A stretch of DNA of 64,000 nucleotides from Rahnella ecdela (lineage in GTDB: Bacteria > Pseudomonadota > Gammaproteobacteria > Enterobacterales > Enterobacteriaceae). The DNA is taken from contig NZ_JAFMOY010000114.1 of assembly GCF_019049625.1 (NCBI RefSeq), positions 1 to 64,000 of the forward strand, read 5' to 3'. Each line of letters opens with the position of its first letter. Position 1 is the first letter of the stretch. Positions 8,467-15,701 of the stretch are shown piece after piece. The translations under genes and the position numbers were made by a program. The notes beneath the pieces were generated by a model. It ran no database searches and had not been told where the DNA came from. It saw nothing but the letters and a program-made list of their open reading frames with translations.

Positions 8467-9641
8467 CCACTGAAACGCTAACCGTCGAACGCAGCGGTAA
8501 AGTGCACACCGCCGAACATGACGCCGCGCGCCGTGACGCTATGCTGCCGTCAGATTGCCCGCAAAACCATGCCGCCAATCTGCTGCCTTTGCCCGATGGC
8601 AGCCTGTTATGCACCTGGTTTGCCGGTACACAGGAAGGTATCGCGGACATCTCCATCTATCTTTCACGACTGGAAAAAGGTGCGAAAATCTGGAGTCAGC
8701 CGGTGAAACTTTCTGAAGATGCCAGCCGTTCGGAGCAAAATCCGGTGCTATTCCTCGACCCGGATAATGTGCTGTGGCTGATGTACACCGCGCAGAAATC
8801 CGGCAATCAGGACACCGCGATTGTGCGTTTTCGCCAGTCTCAGGATCTGGGCAAAAGCTGGGGAGACATCGGCACACTGCTCAGGGAACCCGGCACCTTT
8901 ATCCGTCAGCCGGTGACTGTACTGGCCAATGGCGACTGGCTGCTGCCGGTGTTTTACTGCCGCACACAGCCGGGTGAAAAATGGGTCGGCAACAATGATG
9001 ACAGCGCCGTTAAAATTTCCAGCGATAAGGGAAAAAACTGGCGTGACGTTGCGGTACCGGAAAGCACTGGCTGCGTGCACATGAATATCACGCCGCTGCA
9101 CGACGGCAGCCTGCTGGCGTTGTACCGCAGCCGCTGGGCGGATTTCATCTACCAGAGCCGTTCCGTGGATGGAGGTAACAGCTGGAGCGCGCCGCAGCCG
9201 ACCGCGTTGCCTAACAACAACTCGTCGATTCAGGTGACAACGCTCGCCAACGGGCATCTGGCGCTGGTGTTCAATAACCTGAGTGCTGCGGATGCCAGCG
9301 AACGCCGGGAATCACTGTATGACGAAATTGAAGATGAGGAAGACGATGTGCGCGTTGAAACAACAGCCGTAACCGGTGCCCGCACGGCATTCTGGGGTGC
9401 ACCGCGCGCACCGATGACGCTGGCGATTTCCGAAGACGGGGGCCGTTCATGGCCTTACCTGCGCAATCTGGAAACCGGCGACGGCTACTGCATGACCAAT
9501 AACTCGCAGCAAAAACTCAACCGCGAGTTCTCTTATCCCAGCATCAAACAAGGGGTGAAAGGAGAATTACACATCGCCTTCACCTACTACCGGCAGGCAA
9601 TCAAATACGTCTGCGTCGAAGAATCCTGGGTGAAAGGCTGA
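8463..9641 (+). CDS. cytoplasmic BNR-repeat (sialidase-superfamily) protein
   Basis: This 392-residue beta-propeller protein has three clear Asp-box repeats: SSDKGKNW, SVDGGNSW and SEDGGRSW. The N-terminal NLLPLPDGSLLCTWFAG and the FIRQPVTVLANG segment are typical of the BNR_2 family often annotated exo-alpha-sialidase. There is no signal peptide, so it would act inside the cell on an imported substrate, unlike secreted sialidases. An acidic stretch (DEIEDEEDD, about residues 281-289) forms an unusual loop. The gene overlaps the symporter by 4 bases and sits with a lyase and a YhcH protein. Hydrolase, lyase and epimerase-like roles on a glycosyl acid are all possible. Confidence 0.75.
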   Translation: MTTETLTVERSGKVHTAEHDAARRDAMLPSDCPQNHAANLLPLPDGSLLCTWFAGTQEGIADISIYLSRLEKGAKIWSQPVKLSEDASRSEQNPVLFLDPDNVLWLMYTAQKSGNQDTAIVRFRQSQDLGKSWGDIGTLLREPGTFIRQPVTVLANGDWLLPVFYCRTQPGEKWVGNNDDSAVKISSDKGKNWRDVAVPESTGCVHMNITPLHDGSLLALYRSRWADFIYQSRSVDGGNSWSAPQPTALPNNNSSIQVTTLANGHLALVFNNLSAADASERRESLYDEIEDEEDDVRVETTAVTGARTAFWGAPRAPMTLAISEDGGRSWPYLRNLETGDGYCMTNNSQQKLNREFSYPSIKQGVKGELHIAFTYYRQAIKYVCVEESWVKG

Positions 9642-9651
9642 CGCTTATCCG

Positions 9652-9675
9652 GCCCGCCCAGTGCGGGCTTTTTTA
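9652..9675 (+). terminator. intra-operon terminator or attenuator
   Basis: GCCCGC (9652-9657) pairs with GCGGGC (9663-9668) and is followed by six T bases. It lies between the BNR gene and the YhcH gene, so downstream genes may be expressed at a lower level or from readthrough. Confidence 0.7.
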
Positions 9676-9689
9676 TTAAGGAGACCCTC

Positions 9690-10160
9690 ATGATCACAGG
9701 TAATTTAGGCGCGCTGGAACTGGCTACGCTGCCCGCTGCACTGCTCAGAATTTTGATGCGGCCGGAATGTTCACTGGAAGCACTTTGCGCGCGGGAAGAT
9801 GGACGTTTTCAGCCACCGGGAGCGGAATGGTTTTGCAGTATCGGTAATGCGAATACATCGCCCGCCGCAGAGCGCCATACGGAATTTCATCGCGAATGGC
9901 TGGATATTCAGGTGGTGCTGGAAGGAGAAGAAATCATTGGATTTGATACCCAAAATGCTACCGGACAATCTGCGGTAGAGCGCAAGCCCGATCTGTATAT
10001 TCTCGACAATCCCGAGCTGGCCAATGAGATATTGCTTCGCAGCGGTGACTTTGTGACGTTCGCGCCGGGCGAGCCGCATCGTGCATTGTGTTGCACCACA
10101 CATCCTGCAGTGGTGCGTAAAGCGGTGTTCAAAGTGCCGGCATCAGCGTTAAAGGAGTAA
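9690..10160 (+). CDS. YhcH/YjgK/YiaL family protein
   Basis: This 156-residue cupin-like protein has the family core EFHREWLDIQVVLEGEEIIGF and the C-terminal FAPGEPHRAL, which hold the His/Asp/Glu residues that bind metal in this family. Relatives include YhcH of the E. coli sialic-acid operon (reported to help handle N-glycolyl forms or act as an anomerase) and the small EbgC subunit. It starts behind AAGGAG. A role as a mutarotase or isomerase for the sugar acid processed here is inferred from family and context. Confidence 0.82.
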   Translation: MITGNLGALELATLPAALLRILMRPECSLEALCAREDGRFQPPGAEWFCSIGNANTSPAAERHTEFHREWLDIQVVLEGEEIIGFDTQNATGQSAVERKPDLYILDNPELANEILLRSGDFVTFAPGEPHRALCCTTHPAVVRKAVFKVPASALKE

Positions 10161-10163
10161 GCC

Positions 10164-10853
10164 ATGAGCAATACACCGCTTAAACACGCGCTGGTGACAG
10201 GTTGCAGCTCAGGTATTGGTGAAACGGTGTGCCTGACATTGCTGGCGCAGGGCTGGACGGTGACCGGTCTGGCGCGCCGCGAAGTGAGCTTTCAACACCC
10301 TCACTTTCACGCAGTGCCGCTTGATATCACCGACACGGCAAAACTGACAGCAGTGCTGGAAACACTGCCTCAGGTGGATGCCGTGATCCACGCCGCAGGC
10401 ATGATGAAAGCGGCACCGCTCGGGCAGTTGGATCCGCAGGCCAGCGAGGCGTTATGGAGACTGCACATCGGCGTGGCAGAAGTGCTTGCCGACCGGCTGG
10501 TGGAAAATATGCCGGACGGCGGGCGCATCGTGTTGCTCGGCAGCAGGACGTCATCGGGTGTTGCCGGTCGCAGCCAGTATGTGGCGACCAAATCCGCCAT
10601 GACCGGTATGGCGCGCAGCTGGGCAGCAGAGCTGGCACCGCGCGGCATTACCGTCAATATTGTGGCCCCCGGCGCGACGCAAACCCCGATGCTGGATAAC
10701 CCGCAACGACAAAGTTCTCCTCCAAAATTACCGCCGATTGGACGGTTTATACAGCCACAAGAAGTCGCCGATTTAGTCTGTTATTTACTCTCTCCTTCTG
10801 CTGCTGCGATCACCGGTCAGCAATTAATAATTTGCGGCGGCGCATCGCTGTAA
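10164..10853 (+). CDS. short-chain dehydrogenase/reductase (SDR)
   Basis: This 229-residue classical SDR has the cofactor motif TGCSSGIG (residues 13-20), the HAAG motif (the NNAG equivalent), a catalytic serine in LLGSRTSSG and YVATK with the catalytic Tyr and Lys. The C-terminal GQQLIICGG is also typical. It follows the YhcH gene by 3 bases as the last gene of the operon and probably oxidises or reduces a hydroxyl of the catabolised compound. Arg in LARRE after the second beta strand hints at NADP preference, which is only suggestive. Confidence 0.85.
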   Translation: MSNTPLKHALVTGCSSGIGETVCLTLLAQGWTVTGLARREVSFQHPHFHAVPLDITDTAKLTAVLETLPQVDAVIHAAGMMKAAPLGQLDPQASEALWRLHIGVAEVLADRLVENMPDGGRIVLLGSRTSSGVAGRSQYVATKSAMTGMARSWAAELAPRGITVNIVAPGATQTPMLDNPQRQSSPPKLPPIGRFIQPQEVADLVCYLLSPSAAAITGQQLIICGGASL

Positions 10854-10894
10854 CTCAATTAGCATTTCTTAGAACCTATCCCAATAGGATTTTA

Positions 10895-10975
10895 TGGAGT
10901 GCCCTCGATTCCGTAGACAGTTCCTTGTATCTCAAAATATAGGTCAGACTTGTCTACAGGCTCGGGGGCACTCCA
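10895..10975. mobile_element. 81-bp pair of IS ends (mini-IS or deletion scar)
   Basis: TGGAGTGCCC at 10895-10904 is repeated inverted at 10966-10975. The similarity continues inward through GTAGACA (10912-10918) and TGTCTAC (10951-10957), giving roughly 20 of 24 matching bases, with only about 33 bases between. TGGA...CCC...AGACA ends resemble IS2-group (IS3-family) terminal repeats. I see no flanking target duplication. It abuts the Tn3-family remnant. Confidence 0.5.
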
Positions 10976-11229
10976 AAGATCAACTGGGTGCTCTGAGCAT
11001 GGTGACCAGTGCGGTTTTGCTATGGAATACACTTTACATTCAGGAGGCGTTGTCACATCCTCGCAATTCGGGGGAAACTCCTATGGAGGAGCACCTGGCA
11101 AGATTATCGCCGCTGATATATGGCCATATAAATATGCTGGGACATTATGCGTTTTCGTTACCAGAAGCTATTTTCAAGGGCGAGTTAAGACCGTTAAATA
11201 TAAATACAAACAATGAATTAACCTCTTAG
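10976..11229 (+). pseudogene. Tn3-family transposase, C-terminal remnant
   Basis: The frame reads KDQLGALSMVTSAVLLWNTLYIQEAL and then LARLSPLIYGHINMLGHYAF, which is the conserved C-terminal end of Tn3-family TnpA (usual pattern: ALSLVTNAVVTWNT.Y... SP..W.HI...G.Y.F). Only about 80 of roughly 1000 codons remain. The apparent upstream start at 10894 belongs to the adjacent IS-end sequence, so it is not a real start. Confidence 0.8.
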
Positions 11230-11262
11230 CGTGGTTTTTTACTTCATTGGACCTCGACCCCC
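11225..11262. repeat. Tn3-family terminal inverted repeat
   Basis: Read inward on the minus strand the sequence is GGGGTCGAGGTCCAATGAAG and continues to CTAAG, the GGGGTC...TAAG form of a 38-bp Tn3-family end. It lies directly after the transposase remnant, as expected for the right end. Confidence 0.75.
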
Positions 11263-11466
11263 TAAACCAAGCTGTTCCTGTTCGATGTCGCTGGCCAACA
11301 CCAGGTGAACTTTGGGTATGACGTTGAGCAGGCCAAGCTGGCGATGATGCAATGCGGGAAATCTACCCCGCCAGATATCTGGCTATTTCTGATGTTGTCG
11401 CGCAAAGGCTATGCCCTAAAGCGCTTTCGTAAACCGCCAAGCCCCTTGCTAACTCACAATAATAAT
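11263..11466. other. intergenic remnant without a recognised gene
   Basis: An open stretch on the plus strand (around 11270-11460) reads FDVAGQHQVNFGYDVEQAKLA before drifting. It begins directly outside the Tn3 end with no start signal and I do not recognise it. It may be the tail of a gene cut by the transposon. Confidence 0.3.
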
Positions 11467-11498
11467 AAGGGCAGTCATATTATTGACTGCCCTTTTTT
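11467..11498 (+). terminator. strong rho-independent terminator
   Basis: AAGGGCAGTCA (11467-11477) and TGACTGCCCTT (11484-11494) form a perfect 11-bp stem with a 6-base loop, followed by T bases on the plus strand. The T run overlaps the stop codon of the convergent nucleotidyltransferase gene. Confidence 0.8.
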
Positions 11499-12429
11499 AC
11501 TGATTTTGTTTGAATCTGTTTCCTAAAATAACATAACGTTCAACGCGTTCACTCAGTTGCCTGAGCCGGTTCGGCAGGTCTTTGTGAACGAAATCCTCGG
11601 GGACATCAAAGTCATCAATGTGGGCAACCAGATACTCATGCACTTTCTCGAGTATGGCCAACAGAGAAATATTGTGTTTGGCATCGTGGGTCGCAGTCTG
11701 AAAAGGAAGATATTTTTCGTCCCATGCTAAAGCATAGAGATTCATAAAATGGTCTCTTGCCTCCCTGAAGGGACGCTGGTCGAACATTTCCAGGATAAAG
11801 AAAAAGCACGGGATTTTTAATGCATTGATCCTTGCGAGTTCAACGTCTCGCCGCCGCCGCAAAATTTTCAAATTGGCAAAACGTGATTTTATGCAGGCGA
11901 TGGGGTTAAGCACCCTCACCTTGTCATGCATCACCGGTTCTTCAGTATCACCCAGGGCGATTAAAAACGGTTCTGTATTTAACAAGAGTTTTTTATCGCT
12001 GAAGTCACCCAATTCAAAACCGGCTGGCCAGTCAATTACATCCACGGTATTAGCGATTTCAGGATCTTCCGGGTCAGAAAAATATCTGCCATCAACCTGC
12101 TTAATTTCTTTCGTCTTGCTGTCTATCAGCAAGAACCGTGCGACCGAGGGGGGATTTCCGTTAGCGTTCAATGAAACATCAACGTGTAGGGCATGTGCAA
12201 TGGCATTTACATCATGTTTGTTCGCTGAATAATCTACGTCGATGGAGGTGACCAGTCGCTCATCCGGCAGCTCGTCACCATACTGGTCATGGAAATAGGA
12301 AACCCAATATTGTACCGCCTGGCCGCCGACCGTGATCACGGCGTCACGCAGCTGGTCACCGCTAGCGATGAGCTGAGTATTCAGAAGATAGGCTTGTTCG
12401 AATGGGGGAATTGCTTCATTTTCAGACAT
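11497..12429 (-). CDS. nucleotidyltransferase-fold protein, candidate toxin
   Basis: This 310-residue protein has near its N-terminus DAVITVGGQAVQYWVSYF followed by TSIDVDYS. That resembles the GG.A...(Y) ... (D/S)xDxD pattern of minimal nucleotidyltransferases of the AbiEii/MNT type, where the two acidic residues bind metal. The middle (EPVMHDKVRVLNPIACIKSRF) resembles the substrate-domain region of AbiEii-like proteins, with a Lys-x-x-Arg-x. No closer family comes to mind. It lies behind a 51-codon ORF with its own promoter and an intervening hairpin, a layout seen in two-gene toxin-antitoxin operons. The fold is moderately supported; the toxin role is inference. Confidence 0.5.
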   Translation of the reverse strand: MSENEAIPPFEQAYLLNTQLIASGDQLRDAVITVGGQAVQYWVSYFHDQYGDELPDERLVTSIDVDYSANKHDVNAIAHALHVDVSLNANGNPPSVARFLLIDSKTKEIKQVDGRYFSDPEDPEIANTVDVIDWPAGFELGDFSDKKLLLNTEPFLIALGDTEEPVMHDKVRVLNPIACIKSRFANLKILRRRRDVELARINALKIPCFFFILEMFDQRPFREARDHFMNLYALAWDEKYLPFQTATHDAKHNISLLAILEKVHEYLVAHIDDFDVPEDFVHKDLPNRLRQLSERVERYVILGNRFKQNQ

Positions 12430-12435
12430 AAAAAA

Positions 12436-12456
12436 ACCATCATTGAATGATGGTTC
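12436..12456 (-). terminator. attenuator-like hairpin abutting a start codon
   Basis: On the minus strand AACCATCATT-CAATGATGGTT forms a hairpin followed by seven T bases and then immediately the ATG of the nucleotidyltransferase (12429). There is no room for a normal Shine-Dalgarno sequence, so transcription and translation of that gene both look throttled relative to the upstream small ORF. Confidence 0.6.
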
Positions 12457-12477
12457 ATTTTGCCGCAGTATTCCTAA

Positions 12478-12633
12478 TCAAGCAAAGCTAACTGGCTGCT
12501 TAGACGAGAATTTTGAAGAGACACTGTAGCGTGATTTCGGCGCAGGTTTGTACTCGCGATCACCGCGTAGAACTTCTTTTGCCACTCTGTCATAGCGGGC
12601 ATGTTGTTCTGACTTAACGATTGATGGAGACAT
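12478..12633 (-). CDS. 51-residue basic/charged protein, candidate antitoxin
   Basis: The ATG at 12633 follows AGGTAACGTCAA, an acceptable Shine-Dalgarno spacing, and a sigma70-like promoter lies about 45 bases further upstream. The product starts MSPSIVKSEQHARYDRVAKE and continues with many Lys and Arg residues (REYKPAPKSRYSV). It is hydrophilic with no membrane segment. A longer overlapping frame (12474-12704) would start inside the -35 box and has poorer composition, so I prefer this one. Placed 48 bases before the nucleotidyltransferase gene, it may be its partner. I do not recognise the family. Confidence 0.45.
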   Translation of the reverse strand: MSPSIVKSEQHARYDRVAKEVLRGDREYKPAPKSRYSVSSKFSSKQPVSFA

Positions 12634-12675
12634 TTGACGTTACCTGAGTACAAACATTTTTGTTGGATTGCATCA

Positions 12676-12704
12676 AATATACGCTGCCAATCTATCGCTT
12701 GCAA
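12676..12704 (-). promoter_or_regulatory. sigma70-type promoter for the small ORF/nucleotidyltransferase pair
   Basis: Minus strand: TTGCAA (-35, 12704-12699), 17-base spacer, TATATT (-10, 12681-12676). It would start transcription about 35 bases upstream of the ATG at 12633. Confidence 0.55.
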
Positions 12705-12734
12705 TTACTTCTAAAAGAACAGGCGCAACATTCA

Positions 12735-12934
12735 ATCCGGCACACGCAGCCAGTCGCATAGTGACATATTGAAGTGGTTTACTGAATTTGGCCACCTGAA
12801 CAGAGGTGATACGCTCACCTCAGAACACTACGTGGCCACAGTGAAAAGCGGCGACCCGAACACCCGGAGATTGTGTGGAGTTAGAGCTCGGTCACGTTGC
12901 TGCTTTCAGTCGTCAACAGAGGAGCCAATCTGGG
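12735..12934. other. intergenic stretch with a possible IS3-family end
   Basis: From about 12770 the sequence TGAAGTGGTTTACTGAATTT continues with a GGCCACCTGAACAGAGGTGA segment. It looks like the TGA(A/G)GTGG terminal repeat plus leader of an IS3-family element, but no transposase follows. No gene is supported here. Confidence 0.3.
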
Positions 12935-13675
12935 TTAGAACTCTTGACGAGTCGGCCGTAGAACAATTTCATTAATATCAACATCTGCCGGTTGTTCAAT
13001 GGCAAAAGCAATTGCGCGGGCAACAGATGCTGCAGGTATAGCCTGTTTATAAAACTCCAAAACATTTTCTGATGCCGTGCCGGATGTAGAGTATTTCAGA
13101 TCGCTTTCTACTGCGCCGGGCTCAATTGACGTCACGCGGACTTTATCTCCAACCTCTTGCCTTAAACCTTCTGAAATTGCCCTCACGGCAAATTTCGTGC
13201 CCGAATAGACCGTACCGCCGGGTGCAAATACCTTAATACCTGCGACTGAACTCAGATTAATGATGTGCCCACTTTCTTGTGCCAGGAAGCGAGGCAACAC
13301 TGCGGCGATACCATAAAGCGTGCCTTTCAAGTTGACATCAATCATCGCGTCCCATTCGTCAGTATTGACCTCTGACATCGGGCGGATGGGCATCAGACCG
13401 GCATTGTTAATGAGAACGTCAAGTCTACCAAAATCTCTGATAACGGCTGAAACGACGGACTCAACTTGATGCTTATCAGTAACATCGAGCAAATAACCTC
13501 TGACATCCCCACCGGCGCGGGTAATTTCCTCGATGACTTCCTCTGTTTTAGATTGTCTGCGTGCTGCGATTGCAACCTTAGCACCACGACTGGCAAGGAG
13601 CCGAGCAACCTCAGCCCCAATCCCTGTATTACCGCCGGTGATTAAAATCACTTTATTTTCAATGCCATTGTTCAT
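12935..13675 (-). CDS. short-chain dehydrogenase/reductase of the electrophile island
   Basis: This 246-residue SDR has ITGGNTGIGAEVARLL (cofactor loop), NNAG in LINNAGLMPI, serine in NLSSVAGIKV and YSGTK with the catalytic Tyr and Lys. AARRQ after the second strand suggests NADPH. The start is the ATG at 13675 (MNNGIENK) behind AAGGGG; the longer frame up to 13765 overlaps the upstream gene and lacks a ribosome site. It is 19 bases behind the old-yellow-enzyme gene, so the two are almost certainly co-transcribed. A role in reducing reactive carbonyls is inferred from that context. Confidence 0.85.
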   Translation of the reverse strand: MNNGIENKVILITGGNTGIGAEVARLLASRGAKVAIAARRQSKTEEVIEEITRAGGDVRGYLLDVTDKHQVESVVSAVIRDFGRLDVLINNAGLMPIRPMSEVNTDEWDAMIDVNLKGTLYGIAAVLPRFLAQESGHIINLSSVAGIKVFAPGGTVYSGTKFAVRAISEGLRQEVGDKVRVTSIEPGAVESDLKYSTSGTASENVLEFYKQAIPAASVARAIAFAIEQPADVDINEIVLRPTRQEF

Positions 13676-13694
13676 GATATGCCCCTTAAATTTT

Positions 13695-14825
13695 TTAACG
13701 CTGCGCTTTGTAAACCGGATAATCAGTAAAACCTTCACCCGTCCCGCCATACAGCGTGGCGGCATTAAGATCGTTATATGCCCAACCGTTCGCTATGCGT
13801 TCAGGGAGATCAGGGTTGGCGATAAATGGACGACCAAATGCGATGAGATCAGCCAACTGCTCCTCGACCATCCGGGCTCCACGTTCTGGTGTGTATCGAC
13901 CGGCATAGATGATGCGTCCACTGAATATCGCGCGGATCTCACGGCGGAACGCTTCGGGTAAGTCGGGGGCATTTTCCCAGTCGGCTTCGGCTATGGACAC
14001 ATAGGCAACACCCGCGTTTTCCAGGATTTTTACCGCTTCGACGTAGGTCTTATGCGGATCACTTTCAACCAGGCCGATATAGACGCGGTCTTCATCTGTG
14101 CTTGAAAATAAAGGCGTGAAGCGAACGCCCAGACGATCTGGCCCTATTGCATGAGTGATAGCCTGAACAATTTCATCAAGAAACCGCAGTCGATTTTCAA
14201 CAGAACCGCCGTATTCATCCTTACGCTGGTTTGCATGCTCTGAAATGAACTGATTAACCAAATAACCATTCGCAGCATGGATCTCGACCCCATCAAAACC
14301 TGCACTGATGGCATTTTTCGCCGCCTGGGCATATAAATTAACGAGGTCTTTAATTTCTGACCGGGTCAGTTCGCGAGGAATTGAAGGGGTAACCAAGGTG
14401 CCCGTACCTGACCCCGTTTCAATAAAAGCCTTTGCTTGTTCAGCATGAATCGCTGAAGGAGCCACGGGGGCACTTTCTTCTGGTTGCAGTGCGGAATGAG
14501 AAACGCGTCCCACATGCCAAAGTTGGGCAAAAATAATCCCCCCTTCGGCATGTACCGCGCGGGTCACTTTTTTCCACCCCTCAATGTGTTGCTCAGTATA
14601 AATTCCCGGTGTCCAGGCATAACCTTGTCCACGAGGCTCAATCTGAGTACCTTCAGTGATCATGAAACCTGCACCCGCGCGTTGGCGGTAATATTCGGCC
14701 ATGAGGTCGGTGGGCACATTACCGGGTTGTTCACTTCTTTGGCGCGTCAGTGGGGGGAATACAATGCGATTTTTAAGGGTATAAGGACCAAGCTGAGTTG
14801 GCTCGAATAAGGCTTTATGATTCAT
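13695..14825 (-). CDS. NemA-like alkene reductase, old yellow enzyme family
   Basis: This FMN-dependent reductase of about 376 residues is similar along its length to E. coli NemA (N-ethylmaleimide reductase). Matching blocks are APLTR-like PPLTRQRS, LMAEYYRQRAGAGFMITEGT, AQLWHVGRVSH, HAANGYLVNQF (with the His-x-x-Asn pair that binds the substrate carbonyl) and FGRPFIANPDLPERI. It reduces activated C=C or nitro compounds with NAD(P)H. The start at 14825 (MNHKALF) follows GGAAAA. It lies 71 bases behind the first DJ-1-like gene and three genes from a NemR-like repressor, the same partnership as nemRA in E. coli. Confidence 0.87.
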   Translation of the reverse strand: MNHKALFEPTQLGPYTLKNRIVFPPLTRQRSEQPGNVPTDLMAEYYRQRAGAGFMITEGTQIEPRGQGYAWTPGIYTEQHIEGWKKVTRAVHAEGGIIFAQLWHVGRVSHSALQPEESAPVAPSAIHAEQAKAFIETGSGTGTLVTPSIPRELTRSEIKDLVNLYAQAAKNAISAGFDGVEIHAANGYLVNQFISEHANQRKDEYGGSVENRLRFLDEIVQAITHAIGPDRLGVRFTPLFSSTDEDRVYIGLVESDPHKTYVEAVKILENAGVAYVSIAEADWENAPDLPEAFRREIRAIFSGRIIYAGRYTPERGARMVEEQLADLIAFGRPFIANPDLPERIANGWAYNDLNAATLYGGTGEGFTDYPVYKAQR

Positions 14826-14896
14826 AAGGATTTTCCATGAGTGATCATCGTAAGAGGTGACAGGTGGGCATCCTGTCACCTTCACTTCGTCAACAG

Positions 14897-15577
14897 TTAT
14901 GCACCCAGCTGCTTAATAAGCTGGGCCGCCGTTGCTGCCGAGGACGTTGGGTTTTGCCCGGTGATGAGTAAGCCATCGCTGACCACATAAGAACTCCAGT
15001 CCGCCCCTTTCGAGTAAATGCCGCCTTTGGCAATCAGCTCGTCTTCTACCAGGAAAGGCACAATCTGCGTCAGGCCCACGGCGTCCTCTTCGCTGTTGGT
15101 AAAACCGGTGACCTTACGGCCTTCTACCAGGGGTTTTCCCTCCGGGGTTTTGACATGGCGCAGCACGCCAGGCGCGTGGCAGACCAGTGCTACGTGTTTG
15201 TTTGCGGCCAGGAAGGCTTCGATAAGGGCGACGGAGTGTTTATCTTCGGCCAGGTCCCACAGAGGGCCGTGACCACCCGGATAAAAAACGGCGTCGTAAT
15301 CAGCTTGTGAAACGCTGTCGAGGCGAACCGTTGACGCCAGGTGCGCTGTAGCTTCTGCGTCTGCCTCGAAGCGGTGGGTCTGTTCGGTCTGGAAGTCAGG
15401 CTCATTACTTTTTGGGTCTAACGGCGGGTTACCGCCTTTCGGTGAAGCCAGCGTAATTTCCGCGCCGGCGTCTTTGAAGGCGTAGTAAGGCGCAGCCAGC
15501 TCTTCCAGCCAGAAGCCGGTTTGGCGGCCGGTGTTACCCAGTTTGTCGTGTGAGGTTAAGACCATCAGAATTTTCAT
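14897..15577 (-). CDS. DJ-1/PfpI-family protein, copy 1 (probable glyoxalase III or protein repair)
   Basis: This 226-residue protein of the DJ-1/PfpI class I amidotransferase-like superfamily begins MKILMVLTSHDKLGNTGRQ. The nucleophile elbow ALVCHAPGVL carries the catalytic Cys, and VFYPGGHGPLWDL supplies the supporting acidic/glycine loop. Relatives act on methylglyoxal or on glycated proteins. The start at 15577 follows AGGAGAG. Two operators lie just upstream (15610-15630 and 15643-15659). A second gene at 18666-19346 is almost identical. Context with NemA-like and NemR-like proteins supports a reactive-carbonyl defence role. Confidence 0.86.
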   Translation of the reverse strand: MKILMVLTSHDKLGNTGRQTGFWLEELAAPYYAFKDAGAEITLASPKGGNPPLDPKSNEPDFQTEQTHRFEADAEATAHLASTVRLDSVSQADYDAVFYPGGHGPLWDLAEDKHSVALIEAFLAANKHVALVCHAPGVLRHVKTPEGKPLVEGRKVTGFTNSEEDAVGLTQIVPFLVEDELIAKGGIYSKGADWSSYVVSDGLLITGQNPTSSAATAAQLIKQLGA

Positions 15578-15609
15578 CACTACTCTCCTGCATTTCAAAG
15601 CGATAGTTG

Positions 15610-15630
15610 AATTAGACCAGTCGTCTAATT
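15610..15630. promoter_or_regulatory. NemR-type operator 1
   Basis: TAGACCAGTCGTCTA with extended AATT flanks gives perfect 8-base arms (AATTAGAC/GTCTAATT) around a 5-base centre, 33 bases upstream of the first DJ-1 gene. It is one of five copies in this island. Confidence 0.75.
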
Positions 15631-15642
15631 AGGTGGTAAATA

Positions 15643-15659
15643 TTAGACCGGTCGTATAT
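15643..15659. promoter_or_regulatory. NemR-type operator 2 (degenerate)
   Basis: TTAGACCGGTCGTATA matches the island operator in its left arm and centre; the right arm is GTATA instead of GTCTA. It lies 32 bases from operator 1, between it and the repressor gene. Confidence 0.6.
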
Positions 15660-15701
15660 TAATTGAGTACAAAAAACGGCTCTATACTGAGTACCCCCTT
15701 G

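Noticed and set aside
6075..10160. Complete sialic-acid (nan) catabolic operon
   Set aside because: The lyase, symporter, BNR and YhcH proteins fit superficially, but no NanE epimerase, NanK kinase or nag genes are present and the BNR protein is not exported.
10894..10960. N-terminal part of the apparent 111-codon gene ending in Tn3 transposase sequence
   Set aside because: These codons fall in the paired IS ends; only the C-terminal part resembles transposase.
12474..12704. 76-codon minus-strand frame upstream of the nucleotidyltransferase gene
   Set aside because: Its TTG start lies in the -35 box of a good promoter; the overlapping 51-codon frame at 12478-12633 has a ribosome site and better composition.
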